This document shows positions 1 to 9,123 of a stretch of DNA of 64,000 nucleotides, one piece after another. The stretch is taken from positions 2,344,836 through 2,408,835 of the forward strand of contig NZ_CP028858.1 of the NCBI RefSeq assembly GCF_003058365.1. The letters run 5' to 3'. The position numbers were made by a program, and so were the translations under genes. The notes under the pieces were generated by a model that saw only the letters and a list, made by a program, of their open reading frames with translations, had not been told where the DNA came from and did no database searches. The stretch's first letter is position 1, and each line of letters opens with the position of its first letter. Origin of the DNA: Halococcoides cellulosivorans. GTDB lineage: Archaea; Halobacteriota; Halobacteria; Halobacteriales; Haloarculaceae.

Positions 1-3000
1 GTCCTCGCAGTCACGGCGACGATGGCCCCGATCGGGGTCGCGAGTGCCAACGACCCCGATCAAAACGACCCGCCAGTCACCGAACCGCTCGACATTCGCG
101 TCGAACCCGGTGAAACCGTCGAACGGGCGCTTCCCGTGACCGATCCCGACGGCGAACTCCAGACCGTCTACTGGGTCGAAAAGCCATCCGAGGGGAGCCT
201 TGAGATCATCCAGTCGAACGTCTCCTTTCGATACACCGCGCCCGAAGACTACGAGGGATACGTGACATTCGAGTACGCTGCCCAGGGCGACCGCGGACAG
301 ATCGTCCACGGAACCGTCACGATTCACGTCACCCCGAACGATCCACCGCAGGCGATCAACCAGAGCCTCGCGGGCCTCGAAGACCACCCGATCACTGGAT
401 CGTTCCCGGCGTACGATGGGAACGGTGACGCGCTGAACTACACCATCGAGACCCGCCCCGAAGAGGGGACACTCGGTGTCGACGGACACTCCTTTACCTA
501 CGAGCCACCGGTCGATTGGGTCGGAACGGCCGGCTTCGAGTACACCGTCTCCGACGGGAGCGCCACCGACCGGGGCCGCATCGCGATCACGATCCGCCCG
601 GTGAACGACCCACCCGTCGCGACCGATCAGTCGATCTCGATCGACGAAGACACGAACGCGACGGTCGCGTTGAACGTGACCGACCCCGACGACGCGACCC
701 ACAACTACTCGATCACGGACGCGCCAGCGCTCGGCCGGGCGACCATCGACAACGGCACGCTCACCTACGTGCCCGACGAGAACGCCGTCGGGACAGACCG
801 GGTCGTCTACGCCGTCAGCGACGGCCAGGAGACCACGACCGCCGCCGTCGACGTCGAAATCACGCCCGTCAACGACCCACCAGTCGCGCGGAACGTGAGC
901 ACGACCGTCGACGAAGACGCGTCGGTGACGGTCTCGGACCTGGCCAGCGATCCCGACGACACCGACCTCAACTACGGCGTCGTGAACGGGCCGCGCGTCG
1001 GGTCGGCCGGGTTCTCGGACGGATCGTTGACCTACCACGCCCCCGACGAGTTCGAGGGTCGCGTGACGGTGGACTACGTCGTCTTCGACGGTGAGTTCGC
1101 CGCCCAGGGTCGCGTGACGATCGACGTGCAGGCCGTCGACGACCCCCCGAGCGTCGAGGATCTGGCGCTCGACACCGACGAAGACACCGTCGTTCGCGCC
1201 CCGATCGAGGTGAGCGACCCCGACGACACGACCTTCGAGTACGCGATCGCTCGCCAGCCACAGCTCGGGTCGGCCACCGTCACGAGCGGCACCCTCGTCT
1301 ACGAGCCAGCCCCGAACGTTTCGGGCGAAGACAGATTGTCGGTCCACGTCTCGGACGGGACCACGGTCGTCGTGTCGTCGGTCACCGTCTCTATCGCCCC
1401 CGTGAACGACCCACCCGTCGCGCAGAACCTCTCGCTCGACACCGACGAAGACGAGGCCGTCTCGGGAACGCTCTCGATCAGCGATCCCGATAATTCGACG
1501 TTCTCGATCGATGTCGACGAGCCCGCGAACGGGTCGCTCACTCGCTCGAACCGCACCATCACGTACACGCCCGACTCGAACTGGGCCGGGACCGAGCGGG
1601 TCGCGTACACCGCCTCCGACGGCAACGCGACCGACCAGGGCTGGATTACCGTCGACGTCGCCCCGGTGAACGATCCGCCGGTCGCAGAGAACCTCTCGCT
1701 CGGCACCGACGAAGACGAGGCCGTCTCGGGAACGCTCTCGATCAGCGATCCCGACAATTCGACGTTCTCGATCGATGTCGACGAGCCCGCGAACGGGTCG
1801 GTCGATCGCTCGAACCGGACGATCACCTACACACCCGACCCCAATTGGGCCGGGACCGAACGGGTCGCGTACACCGCCTCCGACGGCAACGCGACCGACC
1901 AGGGCTGGATCACCGTCGACGTCGCCCCGGTGAACGATCCGCCGGTCGCAGAGAACCTCTCGCTCGGCACCGACGAAGACGAGGCCGTCTCGGGAACGCT
2001 CTCGATCAGCGATCCCGATAATTCGACGTTCTCGATCGATGTCGACGAGCCCGCGAACGGGTCGCTCACTCGCTCGAACCGCACCATCACGTACACGCCC
2101 GACTCGAACTGGGCCGGGACCGAGCGGGTCGCGTACACCGCCTCCGACGGCAACGCGACCGACCAGGGCTGGATTACCGTCGACGTCGCCCCGGTGAACG
2201 ATCCGCCGGTCGCAGAGAACCTCTCGCTCGGCACCGACGAAGACGAGGCCGTCTCGGGAACGCTCTCGATCAGCGATCCCGACAATTCGACGTTCTCGAT
2301 CGATGTCGACGAGCCCGCGAACGGGTCGGTCGAGAGATCGAACCACACCATCACGTACACGCCCGACCCCAACTGGTCCGGGACCGAGCGGGTCGCGTAC
2401 ACCGCCTCCGACGGCAACGCGACCGATCGGGGTTGGATCACTATCGAGGTTTCCCCGGTGAACGATCCGCCCGTCGCGGAGAATCTGACGCTCTCGGCGC
2501 TCACGGGAGAGACAGTCGAACACGCACTCCCGGTGAGCGATGTCGACGACCGGACGCTCGATATCACGGTCCAGAACGCGACGAACGCATCGGTCGAGAA
2601 CCGGACGCTCGTCTACGAGGCCACGACGGCCGGCGTCGATCGCTTCACGTACGTCGTCGACGACGGGGCGGCGACGGCGCGCGGAACGGTGACGGTCACC
2701 GTCACGGCCTCGAATCGCCCGCCGACGGCCACCAACCAGTCGATCGACACCGTGGGAACCGATCGCGTGCGAGTCGCGCTGAACGCGAGTGACCCCGACG
2801 GGGACGCGTTGAACTACACCATCGACGCGGTCTCGAACGGGTCGGCGGCCGTCTCGAACGACACGCTGCTGTTCGACCCCGTGGCAGTCGATCGAACGGC
2901 GATCGTGACCTACACCGTCTCGGACGGCACCTATTCGGCCAGCGCGGTCGTTCGGATCGCCGTCCACGAGAACCAGCCACCGACCGCCGACAACGCCACG

Positions 3001-3531
3001 CTGTCGGTCACCGAGGGCGGGACGGCGAGCACGGACCTCGACGCACGAGATCCCGACGGTGGCGACCTGGCGTTCGCCGTCGGGACCGGGCCGGCGAACG
3101 GGTCGGCCGAACTGAACGCCACGACCGGCGTGCTCACCTACACGCCAGACCCTGGCTTCGTGGGACGCGATACCGTCGTCGTCAGGGTCTCCGACGGTCA
3201 CGTGAACACCACCGCACGGGTGTCGATCACCGTCGCGGCGGCCTCGACACCGGGCGAGAGCGGCGGCGGGAGCGGTGGCTTCGGACTCCCCAGCCGCGAT
3301 ATCGACATCGAGACCACGACCCCGACCCCCGCGGGCGGGGCCGTTCGGACGCCCGTCGAGCGAACCACGACACCGACGGCCACGCAGACGACGACCCAGA
3401 CGACCAGCCGTGAGACGGCCGCGACGCCGGCCGTCCGACAGCGACCCGTCGATGGGAGTGGCCCCGGATTCGGTGCGATCGCGGCACTGCTCGCGATCTG
3501 TGCGGTGGGCGGGGTACTCGCTCGTCAGTAG
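1..3531 (+). CDS. Large tandem Ig/cadherin-like repeat surface protein with PGF-CTERM anchor (5' end outside window)
   Basis: The reading frame is open from base 1, and the first visible residues (VLAVTATMAPIGVASAND) look like the end of a signal peptide, so the true start lies upstream; an ATG at 22 is probably internal. About 1170 residues are visible. They form a chain of modules of roughly 90 residues, each opening with PVNDPPVA and carrying DEDxxV and YxxSDG motifs, as in bacterial cadherin-like or Ig-like tandem repeats. Many N-x-S/T sequons suggest N-glycosylation. A Thr/Pro-rich stretch is followed by GPGFG, a hydrophobic helix and a final Arg, the PGF-CTERM signal processed by archaeosortase A. 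The archaeosortase gene lies 48 bp downstream on the same strand. A lipid-anchored, cell-wall-exposed adhesin or scaffold is the likely role; its ligand is unknown. Confidence 0.88.
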   Translation, partial: VLAVTATMAPIGVASANDPDQNDPPVTEPLDIRVEPGETVERALPVTDPDGELQTVYWVEKPSEGSLEIIQSNVSFRYTAPEDYEGYVTFEYAAQGDRGQIVHGTVTIHVTPNDPPQAINQSLAGLEDHPITGSFPAYDGNGDALNYTIETRPEEGTLGVDGHSFTYEPPVDWVGTAGFEYTVSDGSATDRGRIAITIRPVNDPPVATDQSISIDEDTNATVALNVTDPDDATHNYSITDAPALGRATIDNGTLTYVPDENAVGTDRVVYAVSDGQETTTAAVDVEITPVNDPPVARNVSTTVDEDASVTVSDLASDPDDTDLNYGVVNGPRVGSAGFSDGSLTYHAPDEFEGRVTVDYVVFDGEFAAQGRVTIDVQAVDDPPSVEDLALDTDEDTVVRAPIEVSDPDDTTFEYAIARQPQLGSATVTSGTLVYEPAPNVSGEDRLSVHVSDGTTVVVSSVTVSIAPVNDPPVAQNLSLDTDEDEAVSGTLSISDPDNSTFSIDVDEPANGSLTRSNRTITYTPDSNWAGTERVAYTASDGNATDQGWITVDVAPVNDPPVAENLSLGTDEDEAVSGTLSISDPDNSTFSIDVDEPANGSVDRSNRTITYTPDPNWAGTERVAYTASDGNATDQGWITVDVAPVNDPPVAENLSLGTDEDEAVSGTLSISDPDNSTFSIDVDEPANGSLTRSNRTITYTPDSNWAGTERVAYTASDGNATDQGWITVDVAPVNDPPVAENLSLGTDEDEAVSGTLSISDPDNSTFSIDVDEPANGSVERSNHTITYTPDPNWSGTERVAYTASDGNATDRGWITIEVSPVNDPPVAENLTLSALTGETVEHALPVSDVDDRTLDITVQNATNASVENRTLVYEATTAGVDRFTYVVDDGAATARGTVTVTVTASNRPPTATNQSIDTVGTDRVRVALNASDPDGDALNYTIDAVSNGSAAVSNDTLLFDPVAVDRTAIVTYTVSDGTYSASAVVRIAVHENQPPTADNATLSVTEGGTASTDLDARDPDGGDLAFAVGTGPANGSAELNATTGVLTYTPDPGFVGRDTVVVRVSDGHVNTTARVSITVAAASTPGESGGGSGGFGLPSRDIDIETTTPTPAGGAVRTPVERTTTPTATQTTTQTTSRETAATPAVRQRPVDGSGPGFGAIAALLAICAVGGVLARQ
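1417..2472 (+). repeat. Four near-identical 264-bp tandem repeats inside the surface protein gene
   Basis: The string gtcgca(g)agaacctctcg recurs at exactly 264-bp spacing (about 1417, 1681, 1945, 2209), giving 88-residue modules. Copies 1 and 3 share silent variants (gataattcg, gactcgaactgg), and copies 2 and 4 share others (gacaattcg, gacccc). The latest event was therefore probably duplication of a two-module, 528-bp unit. Confidence 0.9.
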
Positions 3532-3579
3532 TCCTCCGGAACGACAAGACATTTGCCCGCCGCTCCGGAACGCTACCGC

Positions 3580-4662
3580 GTGATTACAGCGCTCGGTGAC
3601 GCACTCGCGTGGGTCCACGGGTTCGCGGATCCGATGATCTGGGTGGTCCTCGTGACCTTTCTCGCCGGCGCGCTCCTCGAACGCGCGGCCCATCGCTCGA
3701 CGATCGAGTGGGTGGACGATCGGTTGGTCCGGCGGGCCTATCTGCTCGCGTGGCTTGCGCTCGCGGCCTACTGGCTGACACAGATCCACTACTTCGTGTT
3801 CCAGGCTCGCAGCATCGTCGAAGCGCCCGCCGTCATCGCCGCCGCTCCCGTCTCCGTCTACGTCGGCGTCCTCGTCGCCCGCGGCCGGGCGCGCCTTTTG
3901 ACGCTGTCCCGAGCGATCGCCGTGATGTGGCTGGTTTACATGCCCTTTACCTCGCTGGCACTCCTCCGTCGCCCGCTGATCGAGGTCGTCACCCACCACA
4001 GCGAGTTCGTGCTTCGATTCCTGACTCGGGACTTCCGGGTCATCACCGGCGTCGCGACCGAGACGGGGATCCGCACCGGACCGCCGATCACGATGAACGG
4101 CGTGGAACTCGCGGCGAACCTCTCGATCGGTGAGAAACACTACCCCTACCGGAGCACGTTCCTGTTCGTCCAGGACGGCCACCCGATCATGTACACCATC
4201 CGCATCGCGTGTACGGGCATCGGGAGCATGGCCGTGTTCGCCGGTCTGATCGCCGCCGTGCGCGCACCGCTCAAGCGAAAGCTCACAGCGATCGCCACCG
4301 CCGCGGGGATCATCTACGTGCTCAACATCGCGCGGAACGTCTTCATCTCGTATACGTTCGGTCACCAGCGCCTGCACGTCGCCCCCGATCTGATCATGGG
4401 CCTGTTCGGCCTCAGCGATCCGTATCTGGTCTCGTATTACGTCAGCGATCGGATCATCAGCCAGTCGCTGTCGGTCGTCATCCTCGTCGCGATCACGTGG
4501 ATCGTCGTCCGGCAGGTCCCCGAAGTCCTCGCGATCGTCGAGGAAGGACTGGCCGTCCTGACCGGCCGGGAGTACGACCTCTCGACGGTGATCGAGAGTC
4601 GAAAAGCCGCACTCGACGGCGACACCGAGGACGCAGACGCGACCGACGAAGACGACGCCTGA
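3580..4662 (+). CDS. artA: Archaeosortase A (PGF-CTERM-specific transpeptidase)
   Basis: This polytopic membrane enzyme recognises PGF-CTERM tripartite tails, removes them and allows lipid attachment of the surface protein. The predicted protein has several hydrophobic helices and the family signature IACTGIGS. The catalytic Cys is about residue 211 counted from the GTG at 3580, followed by RNVFISYTFGHQ with the conserved Arg near residue 252. A TTG at 3553 is in frame, but the GTG gives an N-terminus (VITALGDALAWVHG) closer to the family. A hydrophilic acidic tail ends the protein. The gene follows a PGF-CTERM substrate gene, which is informative because substrates are usually scattered around the genome. 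It converges with dph5, with only 2 bp between the stop codons. Confidence 0.93.
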   Translation: MITALGDALAWVHGFADPMIWVVLVTFLAGALLERAAHRSTIEWVDDRLVRRAYLLAWLALAAYWLTQIHYFVFQARSIVEAPAVIAAAPVSVYVGVLVARGRARLLTLSRAIAVMWLVYMPFTSLALLRRPLIEVVTHHSEFVLRFLTRDFRVITGVATETGIRTGPPITMNGVELAANLSIGEKHYPYRSTFLFVQDGHPIMYTIRIACTGIGSMAVFAGLIAAVRAPLKRKLTAIATAAGIIYVLNIARNVFISYTFGHQRLHVAPDLIMGLFGLSDPYLVSYYVSDRIISQSLSVVILVAITWIVVRQVPEVLAIVEEGLAVLTGREYDLSTVIESRKAALDGDTEDADATDEDDA

Positions 4663-4664
4663 CG

Positions 4665-5429
4665 CTATTCGCTTTCGAGCAGGTCCGCTGGCGCGTCTCC
4701 GAGCGCTTCGAGTGCGTCCCGCTCCAGGGGGTGCAACGCCGCGGGCACGACCAGCATGTGGAGCGGATCGCCAAAGGAGCGGTCGGCCAGCGCGCTCAAC
4801 CGGTCGGCGTCGACCAGTGGCTCGGGACTGCCCGCCCGTGCGACGACGACACCCAGGCCGTCGTCCGCTTCAGCGAGCAGGCCCGCCGCGCGATCGGCCC
4901 GCAGATACCGGTCGTTCGCCCGATCGATGTCGAGGAAGGCCAGCGTGTGACAGTCCCGGGCTCGATTCTCTGCGATCCGGTCGGTGACACTGTCGGGCAG
5001 GCCGTCGTGGGTCTCGGGGAACGGAATCGTCGTCGCCGGGCCGAACCGATAGTTCTGGAGGCCCGTGAGCGACGAGGCGGCGGTCTGAGCGGTCGTGCCG
5101 TGGATCACGCGCGTCTCGATGTCGCGATCGATCGCGCGCAAGCGCAAGTCGACGTGCGTGGTCGCGATCATCGGATCACCGACGACACAGAAGACAGCGT
5201 CGCCGTCGGCAGCGGCGTCGAGGATCGGGTCGGGATTGCGCTCGACACGGTCGCGATCGCAGGGCTCGAACGACCGGTCGTGGGCGGCGTCGAGGTCCGC
5301 GATCGTCGCGCCCATCAATCGACTGGTGTAGGTCTCGACGAAGGCTCGGTCCGAACTCGCGATGGCGTCAGCACCGCGCTGGGTGACCGAGCGCTCGTCG
5401 TAGAGGCCAAGACCGACGAACGTGAGCAT
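4665..5429 (-). CDS. dph5: Diphthine synthase
   Basis: This SAM-dependent methyltransferase acts in diphthamide biosynthesis on the modified histidine of elongation factor 2. Recognisable family stretches are the N-terminal LTFVGLGLYDERSVT, the central VVGDPMIATTHVDL and IHGTTAQTAASSLTGLQNY followed by RFGPATTIPFPE. The predicted length of 254 residues is normal. The ATG at 5429 is chosen because it starts exactly at the conserved N-terminus; in-frame sequence further upstream is unrelated. Two GIDE-like membrane proteins are encoded upstream on the same strand, but nothing links them functionally to translation. Confidence 0.95.
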   Translation of the reverse strand: MLTFVGLGLYDERSVTQRGADAIASSDRAFVETYTSRLMGATIADLDAAHDRSFEPCDRDRVERNPDPILDAAADGDAVFCVVGDPMIATTHVDLRLRAIDRDIETRVIHGTTAQTAASSLTGLQNYRFGPATTIPFPETHDGLPDSVTDRIAENRARDCHTLAFLDIDRANDRYLRADRAAGLLAEADDGLGVVVARAGSPEPLVDADRLSALADRSFGDPLHMLVVPAALHPLERDALEALGDAPADLLESE

Positions 5430-5501
5430 ACCCGCTCGACGGTGGGAGCCCACACATGGGTTGCGATCGGTGCGCACCACGCGCGCGGCCAGGCCGCGGG
5501 C

Positions 5502-6302
5502 TCAAAACACCGCACCGAGGACGGACGAAAACGTGAGAGCGATCCACGCACCGAGTGCGACAAACGCCGCGCCGACAGCCACGAACAGCGCGCCGATCGC
5601 GGTCCCACGACGCACTGCACGCCCCTCGTCGCCGGCAGTGATCGAGCACTGGCTGTCGGCCGCCTCGACGACGGCGTCGACGCCGGTCCGGTCGGGCGTG
5701 CGCTCGCGACGTTGTGTCCCGTAGACGTGCACGTCCTCACCCGCAGTGATCGGTCGCACGGTGAAGCGACGCTTCCGGTCGTTCAACTGGGGCAGAATCG
5801 AGCCCATGTCGAACTCGTCGGTAAGCACCGACAGGCGAAGCCGTACGTCGTCCGCCAGCGCCGTGCTCGCGGTGTGTTTCGTCGAGGTCGCCGGCGCGAC
5901 CGACGCACCCTCGGGATCGACCGCGACACAGCCCGTCTCGTCTTCGACGAGGAAGGGGCGCCGGATCGTCCCCGACGTGACGGTGATCCATTTCGACCCG
6001 TTGCGACGCGACCCACCGGTACTCGACACACTGTCGGTCGCCCTGCGCTGTTTCCGGCGTTCGACCGTATAGCTCTCCAGAACGGTCTCCTCACCGGAAA
6101 AGGGCTCATCGAAGCTGTACTCGTCGATCGGGCGGACCGTCCCCTCGAACTCCGCGGGGCCGCTCGCACGGGCGGCCTCGCGGACGGACACGGGGTCGCT
6201 CCGCCAGATCTGAACGGACTGACGGAGTTTCAACGCGCCCAGGACGAACGCGAGGCCGCCGCTGGCGAGGAAAAAGAGCCCGAAGGCCAGTTCGTCGATC
6301 AT
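5502..6302 (-). CDS. GIDE-like domain membrane protein
   Basis: The 266-residue protein has one hydrophobic helix at the N-terminus (residues about 3-25) and another near the C-terminus (about 240-262), with a soluble domain between. The domain contains FEGTVRPIDEY, ETVLESYTVERR and PFLVEDETGCVAVDP, resembling the GIDE domain shared by eukaryotic MUL1/MAPL ubiquitin ligases and many archaeal membrane proteins. No RING domain is present, so ligase activity is not implied. A paralogue with the same layout lies directly upstream, 46 bp away on the same strand, so the two are probably co-transcribed and may interact. Cellular role unknown. Confidence 0.72.
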   Translation of the reverse strand: MIDELAFGLFFLASGGLAFVLGALKLRQSVQIWRSDPVSVREAARASGPAEFEGTVRPIDEYSFDEPFSGEETVLESYTVERRKQRRATDSVSSTGGSRRNGSKWITVTSGTIRRPFLVEDETGCVAVDPEGASVAPATSTKHTASTALADDVRLRLSVLTDEFDMGSILPQLNDRKRRFTVRPITAGEDVHVYGTQRRERTPDRTGVDAVVEAADSQCSITAGDEGRAVRRGTAIGALFVAVGAAFVALGAWIALTFSSVLGAVF

Positions 6303-6348
6303 CGTCGATCACCATCCACGCCGGCAGCCGGCTGCGAACGATCGCGGA

Positions 6349-7149
6349 TCACAGGATCGTCACCACCGTGAGCCCGTCTGAGAGGACGACAGCACCGACC
6401 CCAGAGAACACCGCCCCGAAGAGGAACACGAACAGGCCGCCAGCCACCGACCCCGCGATCGATCGGAGGTCGTCGTCCGCTCCGACCTCGGCGGGCGCCT
6501 CGGCAGCCAGACGGAACTCCCGAGAAGCCGCGGCGTCGATCCGGCGCCCCCGTTCGTCCTCGACGAGCGCGCCGTAGACCGCAATCTCGTCGCCGGGTTC
6601 GATCACGCCGTCCTCGTAGCGCCGCGGCTCGTCGACGCGACTGGCCAGCGCCTGGGGCTGAGCCTCGAAATCGTACGCCCCGCTCGACCCCAGACGGTCG
6701 CGCTGGGATGCAGACAGCGCCTCCTCGCCGTCGAGTTCGATCGACGCCGTCAGATCGGTCTCGGCGGGATCACCGCCGGGGTCGACTCGGAGCCGCTCGA
6801 CCGGCCCCTCGACGGCGAACTCGGTCGACGCACCGCTGTCGACGACCGTCCACCACCCAGCGCCCGCCGAGTGCTGGCGGAGGCGATGGCGGTACGCGAC
6901 TGCCTCGTCGCCCGAGACGGGCGTCTGGAGACGCTCGGCCGGATCGGCGGCCGTGCCGACGACGAGCGCGTGGCCCGACGCGGGCGCCTCGGAGGGGTCG
7001 ACCGGGTCGGTCACCGACGTGTGGACGGCGGCGATGACACGCTGAGCGCCGTCGGACAGTTCGCGAACACCGATCGCAGCGGCGACCAGGCCGAACAGAA
7101 TGAACGGCACCGAAATGGCGACCAGGCCGGGACTCTCGACGAGTGCCAT
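6349..7149 (-). CDS. GIDE-like domain membrane protein, paralogue of its neighbour
   Basis: This 266-residue protein has the same length and architecture as the 5502-6302 product: an N-terminal helix (VAISVPFILFGLVAAAIGV), a soluble domain and a C-terminal helix (GGLFVFLFGAVFSGVG). Family-like sequence includes ERLQTPVSGDEAVAYRHRLR and VEGPVERLRVDPGG, matching the GIDE pattern of a switch sequence, an aPxSG motif and a later vDP turn. It is divergent from the neighbour at sequence level, so the duplication is old. It is the first gene of a two-gene unit read leftwards and faces the PRC-barrel gene across about 80 bp. Function unknown. Confidence 0.66.
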   Translation of the reverse strand: MALVESPGLVAISVPFILFGLVAAAIGVRELSDGAQRVIAAVHTSVTDPVDPSEAPASGHALVVGTAADPAERLQTPVSGDEAVAYRHRLRQHSAGAGWWTVVDSGASTEFAVEGPVERLRVDPGGDPAETDLTASIELDGEEALSASQRDRLGSSGAYDFEAQPQALASRVDEPRRYEDGVIEPGDEIAVYGALVEDERGRRIDAAASREFRLAAEAPAEVGADDDLRSIAGSVAGGLFVFLFGAVFSGVGAVVLSDGLTVVTIL

Positions 7150-7232
7150 ACTCGTCGTGGGTGGCCACCCGACGAAAAGCGTACCGGAGTTGCGCCCACA
7201 TCCTTAAGGCCACGAGCGTCGACAAACGGGAC

Positions 7233-7544
7233 ATGGAACCCGAATCGACTGCCGCCCCGGCGGAGATCACCGCGCTCGTCGGCCGCGAAGTGTACACCAA
7301 CAACGGCGTCTTCGTCGGTGAAATCGAAGACCTGCGTCTGGATCTCGACGCCGAAGAGGTCACCGGCCTCGCGCTCGGCCGGACGAACGACGAACTGTTC
7401 GACGAGGACGTGCGGGCCGCCCGTGGCGTCATCGTCCCCTACCGGTGGGTCCAGTCGGTCGGTGACGTGGTGATCGCCACCGACCTCCTCGAACACCTCG
7501 ACGACGCCGAACGCGACGGCTCCGAGACCGAGATGGCCGTCTGA
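7233..7544 (+). CDS. Small PRC-barrel domain protein (CdpB-like candidate)
   Basis: The 103-residue protein is essentially one PRC-barrel domain: EITALVGREVYTNNGVFVGE, then EDLRLDLDAEEVTGLALG and a closing GVIVPYRWVQSVGDVVIA. The ATG at 7233 is preferred over in-frame codons further upstream because it starts just before the domain and lies 26 nt after a TA-containing box (ccttaagg, near 7203). Small haloarchaeal PRC-barrel proteins include CdpB1 and CdpB2, partners of the SepF/FtsZ division machinery. Size and composition fit that group, but assignment to division rather than another PRC-barrel role is inference. It converges with an RCK-DHH phosphoesterase gene, 9 bp apart. Confidence 0.75.
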   Translation: MEPESTAAPAEITALVGREVYTNNGVFVGEIEDLRLDLDAEEVTGLALGRTNDELFDEDVRAARGVIVPYRWVQSVGDVVIATDLLEHLDDAERDGSETEMAV

Positions 7545-7553
7545 GTCGGCCGA

Positions 7554-9005
7554 TCAGTTCCCGTTGCTGTCGCTGTCGACACCCATCGCGGCGAACAGCT
7601 TGGTCTTCACGGCCTGTTCGGTCAGCGTGAGCAGCGTCTCCTGGTTCTGTTCGGTGGCCTCGATGCCCGTGAAGATGCCCAGCGGGATCTCCGCGCTCGC
7701 GTCCGTCGAGTGGCCGGCGGCGTCACCGACTTCGGCAAACGCGTCGCTCAGGACGTTCCCGATGTTCATCCGGATGTCTTTCGAGCGCGCGGCGAGATAG
7801 ATGGTGTCTTCGGCAATCGCGAACACCGCCGACGTCGTGATGCCTTCGAGGTTGAGCAGTTGTTGGGCCGCCTGTGAGAGCGCGTCACGGTCGCGAATGA
7901 ACCCCGCGTTCGAGACGAGATGTGAGCCCCGCACCTCGCGATTGCGGATGGCCTCCGCGAGCACGTCGAGTGTCTCGGGGCTCATCGACGGTGATTCGAC
8001 CTGTTCGAGCGTGTCGTGATCGGCAAACGGATACAGGTACGCCGCCGCGGTCAGGTCGGCTGGTGTCGTGTCGCGCTTGAAATCCAGCGTCTCGGCGCGA
8101 ATGCCATAGAGGAGTGCGGTCGCGACTTCCTGGTCGAGCGTGATGTCGAACTCCTGGAGGTACTTCGTCAGGATCGTCGACGTGGCCGAGACGTTCGGGC
8201 GGACGTCCTCGAAACTCGCCTCCAGCCCGAGTTCGCCCTCGAAGTGGTCGATGATCACGTCGACCCGTCGCTCGTCGTCGAACGGTTGCATGCCGCTTTT
8301 CGAGTAATCGACCAGCGCGACGGTGTCGTAGTCGTCGAGATCGACCTCGGTCCGGGCGAACAGTTCGAGGCCGAGCAAATTGACGAACGCACGGTTCTCG
8401 TGGTGTCCGATCTCGCCGTCGTAAATCACGTCGGCGTCGATATCGCGACTCGCCGCGATCGACTTGAGTGCGGCGCCGCTCGCGATCGAGTCGGGGTCGG
8501 GCCCCCGGTGGATCAAAATCGCCATCCGGTCGTCGGTGGCGTCGATCTCCTCGGCAAGCCGGCCGGCGAGGTGTTCGAGTTCGCCGGTTTCGAGCGCGCG
8601 GAGTGCCGAATCCGCGATCACCGCCGACGGGTTGATCACCACGTCCGCACCCAACTCCGAGAGTTCGTCCGCCGAGACCGGATCCGAGGCGCGGACGACG
8701 ACGAACTGGTCGACCGCGTCGCCGCGGATGTGCTCGACGGCCGCGCGATTGGCATCGACCTCGGGCGTGAGAATGAGGACGGCGCCGTACCCCTCGATCT
8801 CGTCGACGATCGACGGCTCGCGGATGTCCGCCGTCCGGGCGTTGAGGTCCTGATCGCGCAACGCCTCGACGCGGCCCTCGTCTTTGTCGAGGATCAGGAC
8901 GTCTTTGCCCTCGGCCGTGAGGTCCTCGGCCACGGCGTGGCCGACGCTCCCACACCCCAGAATAGCGTACGAGGACATCGTGGCCATCGGCATGTCGGTA
9001 CTCAT
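7554..9005 (-). CDS. RCK-N (TrkA-N) plus DHH/DHHA1 phosphoesterase-family protein
   Basis: The 483-residue protein combines an N-terminal Rossmann RCK domain (YAILGCGSVGHAVAEDL, with the acidic residue of LILDKDE closing the NAD-type site) with a DHH-family phosphoesterase module and a C-terminal DHHA1 domain. DHH motifs are visible but altered: HRGPDPDSIASGAAL, VALVDYSKSG and IIDHFEG, where the usual DHH triad reads DHF. Relatives include phosphodiesterases acting on short oligonucleotides or cyclic dinucleotides. The RCK domain suggests ligand gating, perhaps by nucleotides. Alternative starts exist at 9005 and 8978 (MSSYAILG). Catalytic competence is uncertain because of the motif change. 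Confidence 0.82.
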   Translation of the reverse strand: MSTDMPMATMSSYAILGCGSVGHAVAEDLTAEGKDVLILDKDEGRVEALRDQDLNARTADIREPSIVDEIEGYGAVLILTPEVDANRAAVEHIRGDAVDQFVVVRASDPVSADELSELGADVVINPSAVIADSALRALETGELEHLAGRLAEEIDATDDRMAILIHRGPDPDSIASGAALKSIAASRDIDADVIYDGEIGHHENRAFVNLLGLELFARTEVDLDDYDTVALVDYSKSGMQPFDDERRVDVIIDHFEGELGLEASFEDVRPNVSATSTILTKYLQEFDITLDQEVATALLYGIRAETLDFKRDTTPADLTAAAYLYPFADHDTLEQVESPSMSPETLDVLAEAIRNREVRGSHLVSNAGFIRDRDALSQAAQQLLNLEGITTSAVFAIAEDTIYLAARSKDIRMNIGNVLSDAFAEVGDAAGHSTDASAEIPLGIFTGIEATEQNQETLLTLTEQAVKTKLFAAMGVDSDSNGN

Positions 9006-9123
9006 CGTCCGCCTAGAGCGCGAGGAGACACTTCAAACCACGCAGACGCGATTACCGCCGAAAAACGGACCGCTCGACGGGCCGAACGTCACGATGTGGC
9101 GACGAGCCGCGCCGCCCGCCCGA

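Noticed and set aside
4209-6371. 720-codon open frame across artA, dph5 and the first GIDE gene
   Set aside because: It overlaps three recognisable genes and has no domain; a shadow frame.
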